This document shows, one piece after another, positions 32,031 to 41,657 of a stretch of 64,000 nt of DNA. A model generated the notes under the pieces. It made no database searches and was not told the origin of the DNA. It saw only the letters and a program-made list of their open reading frames with translations. The position numbers were made by a program, and so were the translations under genes. Source of the DNA: UBA6059 sp965227155 (GTDB lineage Bacteria; Bacteroidota; Bacteroidia; Cytophagales; Cyclobacteriaceae); the NCBI GenBank assembly GCA_965227155.1, contig OZ245731.1, positions 3,410,001 to 3,474,000 on the forward strand, read 5' to 3'. The number at the start of each line of letters is the position of its first letter. Positions within the stretch are counted from its first letter, which is position 1.

Positions 32031-33878
32031 ATGAAAAAAATCCTCCTTCTCCCATTAATAGTCTTTTTGAGTCTGCATACATCTTATGCACAGCGAACTC
32101 AAAAGCCTGTTTTGCACGGCAAGCATTGGATGGCCATAACCGGTAAACCACTGGGTGCCACAGCAGGTGCCATGGTTTTCAGTAAAGGTGGCAATGCTGT
32201 AGACGCAGCTTGTGCTATGCTGGCGGCTACCTGCACGATGTGGGATGTGCTGAGCTGGGGAGGAGAGACACAGGCATTGATCTACAATCCAAACACCGGA
32301 AAGGTAATCGGTGTGAATGCACTTGGTGTGGCACCAACCGGAGCTACGCCTGAGTTTTACCAGGAAAAAGGGATGAAGTTCCCACCGGAGTATGGTCCGC
32401 TCAATGCCGTTACACCCGGTACACCAGGTGGTTTAATGACCATGCTTGCAGAATATGGCTCTATGAGTCTTAAGGAGGTATTAGCACCTGCCATGGAAAT
32501 GGCCCAGGGCTACCCCATAGAGGCCAGTGCCGCACGAGCATTGGCTTACCATCGGAAGAAATTTGATGATTGGCCCTATTCCAAAAAGGTATTTGTGACC
32601 AATCCTGATGCAAATCCTGGCACACCAGAGGCCGGTGAAATATTTGTACAGGAGGATCTTTATAATACACTAAGCAAACTGGTGGAGGCAGAGCAAAATG
32701 CCTTGAAAAAAGGAAAATCCAGGAAAGAGGCGATCTATGCAGCTTATGACCGCTTTTATAAAGGTGATATAGCCGAAGAATTTGCCAGAGGTGCGCAGGA
32801 GCAAGGTGGCCTAATTACCAAAGCGGATCTAGCAAATTGGGAAGTGTACCTGGAAGAGCCAGTAAAAACCAACTACAAGGGTGTTGATGTTTATAAGCTT
32901 ACCACCTGGGTACAAGGACCGGTCATGCTACAGGCGCTGAACATATTGGAGCATTTTGACCTGAAGGCCATGGGTTATAATACCGCTAAATATATCCATA
33001 CGCTGTATCAGGCCATGAATATGGCTTTTGCAGATCGGGATTTTTATTATGGCGATCCCTATACGCCTCCTGTAGAACCTATCGAGGGCTTACTATCAAA
33101 AGAATATGCAAAGTTCAGGGCCAATGAGATTAATATGGAGAGAAATGTAGAGGATATTAAGCCTGGCGATCCATATCAATTTCAGGAAGGGGATAATCCT
33201 TACCTTAAATACCTCGACATGTGGAACAAACAAATGAAGGGCGATCCGGTAGGGTATATGGAAGATGACGAAATCTCTGAAACAGAAGGATTCTATGCCG
33301 GTACTACCTCCATTCAGGCTGCTGATGCTGAAGGATGGGTAGTATCGATTACTCCCAGTGGTGGATGGATTCCGGCAGTTATTGCCGGTAATACAGGGGT
33401 GGGCATGAGCCAGCGTGGGCAAAGTTTTGTGCTGGAAGAAAGTCAGAACCCATATAACGTAATTCAGCCTGGCCAGCGACCCAGAGCTACGCTAACACCG
33501 GGTATGGCATTGAAAGATGGCAAGCCGTATTTATCGTTTGCTGTACAGGGAGGAGATAGTCAGGATCAAAACCTACTGCAGTTTTTCCTCAATATGTTCG
33601 AGTTTGATATGAATGTGCAGGAAGCTGCTGAAGCGCCTAATTTTAACAGCTACCAGATGCGCAGTTCGTTTGGTGAGCATAAGAGCGAGCCTGGAAGACT
33701 TTTGCTCAATGAGGTAACCCCGCCATGGACGCGCAAGGCCCTGCAAGAGATGGGTTATGATCTGGAATATCGTGAACGAACTTCAGGTCCGATCAATGCC
33801 ATTTTCTTCGACTGGGAGCATGGCAGCATGTGGGGTGGCTCCAGCCATCATGGGGATGATTATGGAATAGGGTGGTAG
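32031..33878 (+). CDS. Gamma-glutamyltransferase-family protein
   Basis: A 615-residue exported Ntn-hydrolase of the GGT family. The ATG at 32031 is chosen because it opens a signal peptide (MKKILLLPLIVFLSLHTSYA). The large-subunit start, HWMAITGKPLGATAGAMVFS, then GGNAVDAACAM, is typical. The self-cleavage and nucleophile site is at GTTSIQAADAEG, with Thr425 expected as the catalytic residue. The usual TTH is TTS here and the oxyanion loop reads SPSGGWIPA-like, so it may belong to the branch acting on other amides (for example cephalosporin-acylase-like). It is periplasmic. It stands alone between two toxin-antitoxin pairs. Confidence 0.87.
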   Translation: MKKILLLPLIVFLSLHTSYAQRTQKPVLHGKHWMAITGKPLGATAGAMVFSKGGNAVDAACAMLAATCTMWDVLSWGGETQALIYNPNTGKVIGVNALGVAPTGATPEFYQEKGMKFPPEYGPLNAVTPGTPGGLMTMLAEYGSMSLKEVLAPAMEMAQGYPIEASAARALAYHRKKFDDWPYSKKVFVTNPDANPGTPEAGEIFVQEDLYNTLSKLVEAEQNALKKGKSRKEAIYAAYDRFYKGDIAEEFARGAQEQGGLITKADLANWEVYLEEPVKTNYKGVDVYKLTTWVQGPVMLQALNILEHFDLKAMGYNTAKYIHTLYQAMNMAFADRDFYYGDPYTPPVEPIEGLLSKEYAKFRANEINMERNVEDIKPGDPYQFQEGDNPYLKYLDMWNKQMKGDPVGYMEDDEISETEGFYAGTTSIQAADAEGWVVSITPSGGWIPAVIAGNTGVGMSQRGQSFVLEESQNPYNVIQPGQRPRATLTPGMALKDGKPYLSFAVQGGDSQDQNLLQFFLNMFEFDMNVQEAAEAPNFNSYQMRSSFGEHKSEPGRLLLNEVTPPWTRKALQEMGYDLEYRERTSGPINAIFFDWEHGSMWGGSSHHGDDYGIGW

Positions 33879-33938
33879 GTGATCTACTAAGATTTGGGCC
33901 AAATATTTTTTTTGATAATTATCAAGTAATTTTATTAT

Positions 33939-34163
33939 ATGACAAAGGAAGTATTAATAAAGCAGACAATAACGACACTCAAAAAACTACCACAAGACCA
34001 AGTCTCTGAGGTTAATCAATATGCAGATTATATTTTTAAAAAATATGAAGAGAAAATTCTTCAGAGTGGAATCGAGAATTTGGTTTTAGAATCATCATCT
34101 TATGAGTTTTTGAAACAAGAAGAGGATCTATATACCGAAGAGGACCTTAAGACAAAGTTCTGA
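33939..34163 (+). CDS. Antitoxin partner of the MazF-like toxin
   Basis: A 74-residue protein, MTKEVLIKQTITTLKKLPQD, with an internal QVSEVNQYADYIFKKYEEKI helix resembling the DUF2281/VapB-like antitoxins, and an acidic tail (FLKQEEDLYTEEDLKTKF). The stop overlaps the toxin start by one base (TGATG at 34161-34165), an arrangement that couples translation. Family identity is inferred mainly from its position. Confidence 0.75.
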   Translation: MTKEVLIKQTITTLKKLPQDQVSEVNQYADYIFKKYEEKILQSGIENLVLESSSYEFLKQEEDLYTEEDLKTKF

Positions 34164-34480
34164 TGGAAAAAGGAGATATTGTCCTTATCAACTTTCCTTT
34201 TACTGACCTTTCAAATAGTAAAAAACGACCAGCCTTAGTACTGGTAGCAAAAGAAAATGATGTTGTGGTAGCTTTCATCTCTACTCAATTTAAATGGCAA
34301 GAAAATACTGATCTTGTTATACTTCCAACCCAGAAAAATGGACTCAAAAAGAGATCACTAATTCGGCTATCAAAAATTACGACTGTAGATAGATCACTCC
34401 TTTTGGGCATTTTAGGAATTATCGATGATGAAATATTTTTGGAGATGAATTCTAAACTAAAGGTGCTTTTTCAACTGTAA
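34163..34480 (+). CDS. MazF/PemK-family endoribonuclease toxin
   Basis: A 105-residue toxin with the MazF beta-barrel pattern: MEKGDIVLINFPFTDLSNSK followed by KRPALVLVA, then FISTQF, LIRLSKITTVDRSLLLGILG. It would cleave mRNA at short sequences when free. The full family length is present and no break is seen. It is the fourth toxin gene in the window and is followed by about 180 bp of AT-rich DNA before ttcA. Confidence 0.92.
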   Translation: MEKGDIVLINFPFTDLSNSKKRPALVLVAKENDVVVAFISTQFKWQENTDLVILPTQKNGLKKRSLIRLSKITTVDRSLLLGILGIIDDEIFLEMNSKLKVLFQL

Positions 34481-34660
34481 GCCAATTTAATTCAGTGTTT
34501 ATTCAAATTCAAATACTAAATCTCTGCAATTCATAATATTAACTCTTCAAAGAATTTCAATCCTATTTATTCTAAAGTCTTTGACTCACAAACCTTTATA
34601 GAATTTCTTAATTATTATCATCTTTCCATATCCTAATACCCACTTCGTTACTTTTGCAAG

Positions 34661-35467
34661 ATGGAAATAAGCGATCTGGAGCAGCAGCATAAAAAGCTGG
34701 TAAAATCACTGCGAAAATCTGTTTGGGAGGCGCAGGAGCAATTTCACCTGATTGAACCGGGTGATAAGGTCATGGCCTGCCTGTCCGGTGGCAAAGACAG
34801 CTATACCATGCTGGACATGCTCATGCACATGCAGCGGGTTCGAGATTATGATTTTGAGGTCATAGCGGTCAATTTAGATCAAAAGCAGCCTGACTATCCC
34901 GAGGAGGTCTTGCCAGCATATTTAGAAGAGCTAAAGGTGCCGTATAGGATACTGGAAAGGGACACTTATAGCATTGTAAAAGAAAAAGTTCCTGAAGGTA
35001 AAACCATGTGCAGTTTATGTTCCAGGTTGCGTAGAGGCACCCTCTACACTGCAGCCTCAGAAATGGGCATCACCAAAATCGCTCTGGGCCACCACCGAGA
35101 GGATGTACTGGAGACTTTTTTCCTAAACTTATTTTTCAGTGGCAAACTTGAAGCCATGCCACCTATCTACCGAACCGATGATGACCTCCATACAGTGATC
35201 CGGCCATTGGTTTTTTGTAAAGAAGCTGAGATAGCGCAATATGCTACGCTCAGAGCTTTTCCAATTATTCCCTGCAACCTCTGTGGAAGTCAGGAAGGGC
35301 TGCAGCGTCAGGTGATCAAGGAAATGCTGAATACCTGGGAAAAGAAATACTCTGACCGGAAAGAGATTATCATGACCGCCCTTGGCAAAATCCACCCTTC
35401 GCATTTGTATGACAAGTCATTATTCGACTTTTCTGTTTTTAAACCTGAATTGGATATTCCAGCTTAG
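34661..35467 (+). CDS. ttcA: tRNA 2-thiocytidine(32) synthetase TtcA
   Basis: A 268-residue PP-loop ATPase that thiolates cytidine 32 of tRNA. SGGKDS at 42-47 is the PP-loop. The iron-sulfur ligands are expected from CSLC at 117-120 and CNLC at 205-208. GHHREDVLETFFLN and SRLRRGTLY are the TtcA-specific blocks. It is cytoplasmic and needs an iron-sulfur cluster. The next gene starts 3 bp later, so the two are probably one transcript. Confidence 0.95.
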   Translation: MEISDLEQQHKKLVKSLRKSVWEAQEQFHLIEPGDKVMACLSGGKDSYTMLDMLMHMQRVRDYDFEVIAVNLDQKQPDYPEEVLPAYLEELKVPYRILERDTYSIVKEKVPEGKTMCSLCSRLRRGTLYTAASEMGITKIALGHHREDVLETFFLNLFFSGKLEAMPPIYRTDDDLHTVIRPLVFCKEAEIAQYATLRAFPIIPCNLCGSQEGLQRQVIKEMLNTWEKKYSDRKEIIMTALGKIHPSHLYDKSLFDFSVFKPELDIPA

Positions 35468-35469
35468 CG

Positions 35470-35937
35470 ATGATTCATTACCGAAAACTTACCATAGAGG
35501 AGCTGGAATCCATGGAAAAGGAATTTGTTGATTTTTTGGTCATCAATGGCATTCTGGCTGATGATTGGGTGAAAATAAAAGATGAAGAGCCGCAAAAGGC
35601 AGAGTCGATTATTGATGAATTTAGTAATGTGGTTTTTGAGTCTGTATTGAGGAAATCCGATTTCCTGGATTATGTGAGTGGAAAAGTCATTACTTGTTTT
35701 CAAGCACTTGAGAAAAAGATGGCGCTGGTTGTATTAGAGTTACCCCAAGATTCTACCATTAACCTGACCAGCCAATCGCTAAATGAAATTGACCCATCGA
35801 AAATGGAAGGAGCCAGGGTATACACCACTGAAAAAACCTACCAGCTTAAACGGGAGGAGGAAATATTTAGCCTCACTCAAAAAGGGGCTATGATCAGCGA
35901 TGGTAAGCTCTTCAAAAAGCTATGCCTTCTTTTATAA
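35470..35937 (+). CDS. DUF6495-like protein
   Basis: A 155-residue cytoplasmic protein starting MIHYRKLTIEELESMEKEFV, then DFLVINGILADDWVKIK and DEFSNVVFESVLRKSDFL, which resembles the Bacteroidota family DUF6495. No catalytic motif is visible. It follows ttcA after 3 bp, and its 3' end overlaps the facing DUF5916 gene by a few bases. Function unknown; the family assignment is from memory of the pattern. Confidence 0.6.
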   Translation: MIHYRKLTIEELESMEKEFVDFLVINGILADDWVKIKDEEPQKAESIIDEFSNVVFESVLRKSDFLDYVSGKVITCFQALEKKMALVVLELPQDSTINLTSQSLNEIDPSKMEGARVYTTEKTYQLKREEEIFSLTQKGAMISDGKLFKKLCLLL

Positions 35938-38151
35938 GTTGAGCCAATAGGTCAGCTTGAATACCAATGCCCTGTTTTTAGGCGTCAGTAAAGGATCATT
36001 GGGGTTTTCCTGAAAGGTGCCGTAGTTGTCAGTGTACACGATGAATAAGTCAGAAACTGGCTTGAATCGCCACTGTAGCCTAGAATTGATGTTGATATTT
36101 TCAATTTGATTGTTGTACTGGATAAAGGTTGTCCAGAATAATGAGCGGGTCAGTGTAAGATCAAACCTGGGGCCCACTAGCAGTAAATCGGCATCAGCAT
36201 AGGGCTCAGGCAGCGTAATCTTATTGTAGTTAAAATCAATACTGATAGAGCCGTATGGCTGAGTTCTATAGAGTATACTACCATTGATATTTGTTCGCTC
36301 CCCATTGAAATATTGTCCCGTAGAACCTTCCAGGGAGAAGGCAAATCTCCTGCGAAAGTCTGAAGAATAACTGAAGCCCACCGTGTTATAAGTATAATCA
36401 GTATCAGCGTCAAGCTGCAAACTTTCGGTATTGGTAGGATCAAAAGGATCGAGTAGATAGGTATATTCCTGCGTGACATTTACGCTAAACCTACCGGTGT
36501 TTTGCAGGTTGATGTTGAGCGTACCCCGATAGCGATGGTCAGTTTTACGCTCGGCATCCCAGAAATATTCCGCTTCCATTGTTGGGCCAAAATTATTGAC
36601 CAGATTGGATTGTGGATACATGAAATACGATACCTCCGGGTTGATCCGCCTGATACCGGTCCTTCTCACAAACCCGGTTTCCGCTACGTAATTCTCACCA
36701 ATTTCCACATAGGGGAAGTTGAACCGCAGATTAAGGCTTTGATAGTCGATCCAGTAGCTCATGGCATATTGGTCATCCTCATTGTTTTCATCGAATGACC
36801 GGTGGTAAAAGGCCTTACCGGTCCATTTGCCATCCCCACTGGCCAGGTTATAGTCCACCCCTAATATTCGGTTGAAAGACTGAGGGTTTGTTGTAAAATC
36901 GCCTAAAGAATCCGCAGTGGCTTGTCGGTTCACGAAAATGGCACCAATATTGGATCGGGCGAAAACTTTCCGTTGTACTACGGCCACCGAATAGTTGGTG
37001 GCAGGCAGGTCTATATCTTCATCTTTTGCTGCCTGCATATTCAATACCCCTATCCGCCAGTTATTGTCCAGCTTACCGCTTAGCCGTAGACCAAAAGGTA
37101 TTCTGTTTTGGATATTCTGACCCGTGGATGAATCTCGGGCCACACCTATTCGTCTTGAGAAAAATGGCCGGGCCAAAGGGTGTCCAAATTCAGAAAACAA
37201 ATCTGCATTTTCCAGAAAAAACTGTCGCCGTTCCGGGAAGAAGATTTCAAATCGATCGAGGTTAGTGACCTGCTGGTCTACCTCTACTTGTGAGAAATCA
37301 GGGTTGATGGTAAGGTCAAGATTTAAGCCAGGCGTTACGGCAATTTTAGCATCACCGCCGGTTTGTAAATTCGTATCAGAACCAGTCTGACTTTCATCTT
37401 CAAAATCGCGCTGGGCAAATCCGGCCACAAAAGGGATCAGGGATACATTAGCTCCCGGTTTTTTCAGTGGCTTATCCCAAATGAGTTCGCGCATAAAAGC
37501 CAGGGAGATAATGCGGAAGTTTCTCGGAATGGGTGTCCAGGATGAACGTTCCGTCGTTTCACTATCAATTCGGTAAAAATTGATGTTCCAGCGGGTAGCA
37601 CCCTCTGTGTATCGTAATGTTTTAAAAGGAATAGCGCCTTCAGCTATCCAATAGCCATCATATTGCTTTGCTTCGGCATACCATTTATTATCCCAGGATA
37701 GATCAAGGTCACCGCCCCGGTTGCCGCCATTAGCAATGAGTCCCTCGCGTTGCACACCCCAGGGGTTTACGCCAAATTGAAATGCATTGGTATTGTCCTG
37801 AAAAGGATCAATCACCAATGTCACACCATCATTAGCTTCCCCACGATAATCTCGCCTCAAGGAGGGTGTAACATATTGGCGATCACCAGTCTGATTGTAC
37901 ATTTTAGCGATAAAGTAGAGGTTCTGATCATCATAGGTCATGCGAACCTCGGTCTGAACAATCGCTGGAATACTATCTGCCGGAAAATATTCCATGAAAT
38001 TATCAGCTACATCTGTGGTTGCCCACACTGCTTCATCCATGGCACCATCGATGGTGATTTTTTCTGTGGTTCTTTCTATGAGATAGCCTTCTTCTTGCGA
38101 ATAAGCCAAAAAAGAGAACGTGATAAGTGTTAGGGTAGCAATAATCTTCAC
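35932..38151 (-). CDS. DUF5916 / CBM9-like outer-membrane protein
   Basis: A 739-residue exported protein. A signal peptide (MKIIATLTLITFSFLAYSQ) precedes a carbohydrate-binding family 9-like domain: ITIDGAMDEAVWATTDVADN, then VRMTYDDQNLYFIAKM and DGVTLVIDPFQDNTNAFQFG (residues about 30-200). The rest is a DUF5916 outer-membrane barrel, with NPDFSQVEVDQQVTNLDRFE, FFPERRQFFLENADLF, and a C-terminal closing strand LVFKLTYWLNL. It may bind or import a glycan or related ligand; the substrate is unknown. It converges on the DUF6495-like gene with overlapping ends. Confidence 0.85.
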   Translation of the reverse strand: MKIIATLTLITFSFLAYSQEEGYLIERTTEKITIDGAMDEAVWATTDVADNFMEYFPADSIPAIVQTEVRMTYDDQNLYFIAKMYNQTGDRQYVTPSLRRDYRGEANDGVTLVIDPFQDNTNAFQFGVNPWGVQREGLIANGGNRGGDLDLSWDNKWYAEAKQYDGYWIAEGAIPFKTLRYTEGATRWNINFYRIDSETTERSSWTPIPRNFRIISLAFMRELIWDKPLKKPGANVSLIPFVAGFAQRDFEDESQTGSDTNLQTGGDAKIAVTPGLNLDLTINPDFSQVEVDQQVTNLDRFEIFFPERRQFFLENADLFSEFGHPLARPFFSRRIGVARDSSTGQNIQNRIPFGLRLSGKLDNNWRIGVLNMQAAKDEDIDLPATNYSVAVVQRKVFARSNIGAIFVNRQATADSLGDFTTNPQSFNRILGVDYNLASGDGKWTGKAFYHRSFDENNEDDQYAMSYWIDYQSLNLRFNFPYVEIGENYVAETGFVRRTGIRRINPEVSYFMYPQSNLVNNFGPTMEAEYFWDAERKTDHRYRGTLNINLQNTGRFSVNVTQEYTYLLDPFDPTNTESLQLDADTDYTYNTVGFSYSSDFRRRFAFSLEGSTGQYFNGERTNINGSILYRTQPYGSISIDFNYNKITLPEPYADADLLLVGPRFDLTLTRSLFWTTFIQYNNQIENININSRLQWRFKPVSDLFIVYTDNYGTFQENPNDPLLTPKNRALVFKLTYWLNL

Positions 38152-38380
38152 ACCGCAAAGGTATTTGAAATCGATAGGCAGCTTAAAAAATTCTGATGAA
38201 TGGTTATTAAAATGAAATGGCGCATGAATGCAGGCCTTTAGGTTATATGAATTTCAATTTGGAAAGAGCCGTTAATGGCTCTCTTATTGGCGTTTAGGTA
38301 AAATTTATCGACAATCGTATATTAATTTTGACAGTAATTAAAGCTGTAGTTTAGATTTACAACTGAATACACCAACCATA

Positions 38381-41300
38381 ATGTACCAACCAAACCTTGA
38401 TCATTTACTTGTAGGATTTGTGGAAGTGGATGAGAAAGGTCAGATCACTTTAGCAAACAGGGCTGCCCGATCAATTCTGGATTTGAAGGTTGATGAAACC
38501 AATTCCTTGTTGTATTCAGATCGCACCTGGCAGCAGATCGATGTATATGGAGAATCACTACCCCTGGAAGAATTTCCTTTAACCAAAGCATTGCATGGGC
38601 ACATAGTGCAAGATTTTGTGCATGGCATTCGCGCGGGTAATGAATTGAAGTGGTTGCGTGTTAATGCCTGTCCGATAATAGAAAATGATCAGGTCATTGG
38701 AGCACATGCCAACTTTAGTGACATAACAGACATTGTGGAATCTGAGAAGGCTTTGCGCAGGCAAAATGAAGACCTTCAAAATTTCCGATCGGTCATTGAT
38801 CAAAATGCCGTTATCATTATTGCTGATAAAAATAGGCTGATCAAGGATATTAATGGAAAGTGGGAGTCCATCATTGGTCAGCAACCAAATCCTTACATCG
38901 GCTCACCAATTCTTGAGCCATTTCATTTTCAGCAAGGTGAAAAGCTACTAGCTGAGCAATCGCTGGCAGATAATCAGAGCTGGAAAGGAGAGGCTTTTGT
39001 AAAAGATAGCATGAATCAGGAAATATGGTTCGACATATCCATAACTCCTATGAAAACGGGTAAGGGCAAAATCTACCAGTACATCGCCATTGCCTACGAT
39101 ATCACAGACAGTCGCCTCGCTGCACAACAAGCCAAAAGAAATGAAAAGAGACTGGAATCACTTGTTGAGCAGGGTAGTGCTTTCAATGTGTTACTGGATC
39201 ATGAATATAGAGTTGTCTACGCTGATAAAGCCTCCAGGGAGTTTTTGGAATCCAATACCGACCAAAGCTTAGTTTCGATCTCCCGATTTACGGATATGCT
39301 TACCCCGCAATTGAAAAATGAGTTAACAGCAGCTCTGGAAGAGGTAGAAAAATATGGGTATGTAAAGGTAGAGAGGGAGCTATTTGGACGCTGGCTGTAT
39401 ATGACAGGCTCGTTGATTCAAACACAGGATGGGCAGAAGGAATACCTGATCAGTAGTTTTGATATTACAAAGCGTAAGAGATATGAGTTTGAATTAAAGT
39501 CTATTCAGGAAAAACAACGAGTGATTTTCGATTCACTGCCTTCAAATATAGCTGTGATCAATCGGGAAGGGGTAATTATAGATACCAATAAAGCATGGGA
39601 CGATTTTGTCAAATCCCTTAGGCTGCAGGGGTTGTCATTGGGGGATAATTATCAATCTTTATTGCAAAACAATGCCAAAGAGGGTGATAATGCAGATTTA
39701 AAAATCGCAAACAAGCTTTCGGCTATCTTAAAAAGGGAAACTAGTTTTTATGTAACAGATTACAAGCTTATAGCCAATGATTTTACTTACTGGTTTCAGT
39801 TGAGGCTCTCAGCTATGCACAGTCAGGAAGGTGGGGCAGTTATTTCCCTGCACAACATTACCCAAAGGATGAAAGCTGAGCTTCAGTCTAAAAACCTTTT
39901 GCAGGATCTTAAGTCGATCTACGATGATACACCCGCAATGCTTTTTAGTTTTGACGAAAAAGGCATCATACTTAATGCCAGCCGATATTTTTATTACAAA
40001 CTAAATTATCAGCCCGAAGCTATTATTGGGCAATCACTCATTTCATTTTTTAGTCAGGAATCGCTTTCGGTCTTTGATCTAAATCATCTTACAAATGAAG
40101 GTGCTGCCAGCCCTATAGCTTATGACTTACCATTGAGGTGGCGCACCGGTTCCGGGCAATATATCGATGTGTTGTTTTCTGCAGTCCATGAAAAAAGCAA
40201 ACATTTTCAAGGACACAGGTTTATGGCGGTGCTGGTGGATGTGAGTTCCCTCAAAAAGACACAGGAGAAGCTTAAGAAGTCTCAAAAATCACTGCTGGAG
40301 GCTCAAAAAATAGGCCAGTTAGGTAATTTCTCTTTTGATGTCACTAAGGATAGCTGGAGTGGATCTCAGGTTCTCTACCAGCTATTGGGATGGGAGGATA
40401 AAAAAGCCAAAACGATCAATGGATTTCTACAGTTGGTAAATCCGAATGATCGCTTTTTGGTAGAAAAACTCTTGTATAATGGCACCACCAACAATGCGGT
40501 TACCCAATATTTCAAAATAACCAGACAATCTGATAATCAGGAGAGGATTGTTCAACTTATAGGTCAGTATAAAAGTACTAGAGGTAAGTTAAAGGGGTTG
40601 ACCGGGACCCTACAGGATGTAACAGATACAAGGGAAAAAGAGAGAGACCTGCAGCTTTTACATCATCGACTCGAAATAGCCACAGAATCTGCCAAAATAG
40701 GTGTTTGGGAATATCACTATGATGATGATAAAATCTACTGGAATGATACACAAAAGCAGATATTTAAACTCCCAAAAGGGCAGGAAAAAGATCTTCATGC
40801 GTATTTTAAATCTGTTGTACACCCTGATGACCAGTACATTCTCAGGATGTTTGATAAAGACAAAATACTCAATACGCCCCGTGATCTCACCTATGATTTT
40901 AGGGTTTTGCTTGGCAATCGTACCAAAACCATAAAGGCTTATGCCCGATACATTGTAAACCAGGCTGGTGAACCCCAAAAAGTAGTAGGGATCAATATGG
41001 ACATTACTGACCAGAAAGATCAGGAGGATATTCTGCGTCATTCGATCGAACAGAAAAACACATTGATCAAAGAAGTTCACCACCGTGTGAAAAACAATAT
41101 GCAGCTGATTTCCAGTATCCTAAGCATGAAATCTATTGAGCTTAAAGATCAGGATGCCAAGCGGGTTTTTAATGAAAGCAATGAAAAGATCAAGGCAATG
41201 GCACTGGTACATGATAAGCTCTATCAAATGTTTGATGTACAGGAAATCAACTTGAAGCATTATTTAAAAGCCATTATTAACGATCTAAGTATGCTATATA

Positions 41301-41656
41301 GCCACAAGCAGCACGAATCCATTGTGATGCAGGGTGATGACCTGGAGATTACTCTGGATAAAGCACTAAGCATCGGGCTGATAGTCAATGAGATTGTAGT
41401 CAATGCTTACAAACATGGCATGGTTGAGGTGGCAGAACCTGAAATTGTCTTGCACCTAAAGGAGGAGGAAGATTATGTAGTATTAAAGGTCAAAAACAAT
41501 GGTAAAAAATTGCCTGATGATATTTTAGAAAACAGCCGACAGTCAGGGCTGGGTGTAGCTATTATGAAGAATTTTGCAGCAGATCTAAAGGGCCAGCTGA
41601 GTGTAATCAATACCAAAAAATATACAGGGTACGCTCTAAAATTTCCTTACCATTGA
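38381..41656 (+). CDS. Multi-PAS sensor histidine kinase (HisKA_2/HATPase)
   Basis: A 1091-residue soluble kinase with no membrane segment. It has about seven PAS-type domains in series, several ending in the usual DxT motif (DITDIVESEKAL, DITDSRLAAQQA, DITKRKRYEFEL, NITQRMKAEL, DVTDTREKER, DITDQKDQED). The transmitter is HisKA_2: KEVHHRVKNNMQLISSILSM (phospho-acceptor expected at His900), then an HATPase domain, LIVNEIVVNAYKHGMVE and SGLGVAIMKNFAAD. It probably senses a cytoplasmic or redox/light cue and signals to a separate regulator. The orphan LuxR-type gene ends 2 bp away on the opposite strand; a RR-kinase hybrid follows. Confidence 0.92.
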   Translation: MYQPNLDHLLVGFVEVDEKGQITLANRAARSILDLKVDETNSLLYSDRTWQQIDVYGESLPLEEFPLTKALHGHIVQDFVHGIRAGNELKWLRVNACPIIENDQVIGAHANFSDITDIVESEKALRRQNEDLQNFRSVIDQNAVIIIADKNRLIKDINGKWESIIGQQPNPYIGSPILEPFHFQQGEKLLAEQSLADNQSWKGEAFVKDSMNQEIWFDISITPMKTGKGKIYQYIAIAYDITDSRLAAQQAKRNEKRLESLVEQGSAFNVLLDHEYRVVYADKASREFLESNTDQSLVSISRFTDMLTPQLKNELTAALEEVEKYGYVKVERELFGRWLYMTGSLIQTQDGQKEYLISSFDITKRKRYEFELKSIQEKQRVIFDSLPSNIAVINREGVIIDTNKAWDDFVKSLRLQGLSLGDNYQSLLQNNAKEGDNADLKIANKLSAILKRETSFYVTDYKLIANDFTYWFQLRLSAMHSQEGGAVISLHNITQRMKAELQSKNLLQDLKSIYDDTPAMLFSFDEKGIILNASRYFYYKLNYQPEAIIGQSLISFFSQESLSVFDLNHLTNEGAASPIAYDLPLRWRTGSGQYIDVLFSAVHEKSKHFQGHRFMAVLVDVSSLKKTQEKLKKSQKSLLEAQKIGQLGNFSFDVTKDSWSGSQVLYQLLGWEDKKAKTINGFLQLVNPNDRFLVEKLLYNGTTNNAVTQYFKITRQSDNQERIVQLIGQYKSTRGKLKGLTGTLQDVTDTREKERDLQLLHHRLEIATESAKIGVWEYHYDDDKIYWNDTQKQIFKLPKGQEKDLHAYFKSVVHPDDQYILRMFDKDKILNTPRDLTYDFRVLLGNRTKTIKAYARYIVNQAGEPQKVVGINMDITDQKDQEDILRHSIEQKNTLIKEVHHRVKNNMQLISSILSMKSIELKDQDAKRVFNESNEKIKAMALVHDKLYQMFDVQEINLKHYLKAIINDLSMLYSHKQHESIVMQGDDLEITLDKALSIGLIVNEIVVNAYKHGMVEVAEPEIVLHLKEEEDYVVLKVKNNGKKLPDDILENSRQSGLGVAIMKNFAADLKGQLSVINTKKYTGYALKFPYH

Positions 41657-41657
41657 T

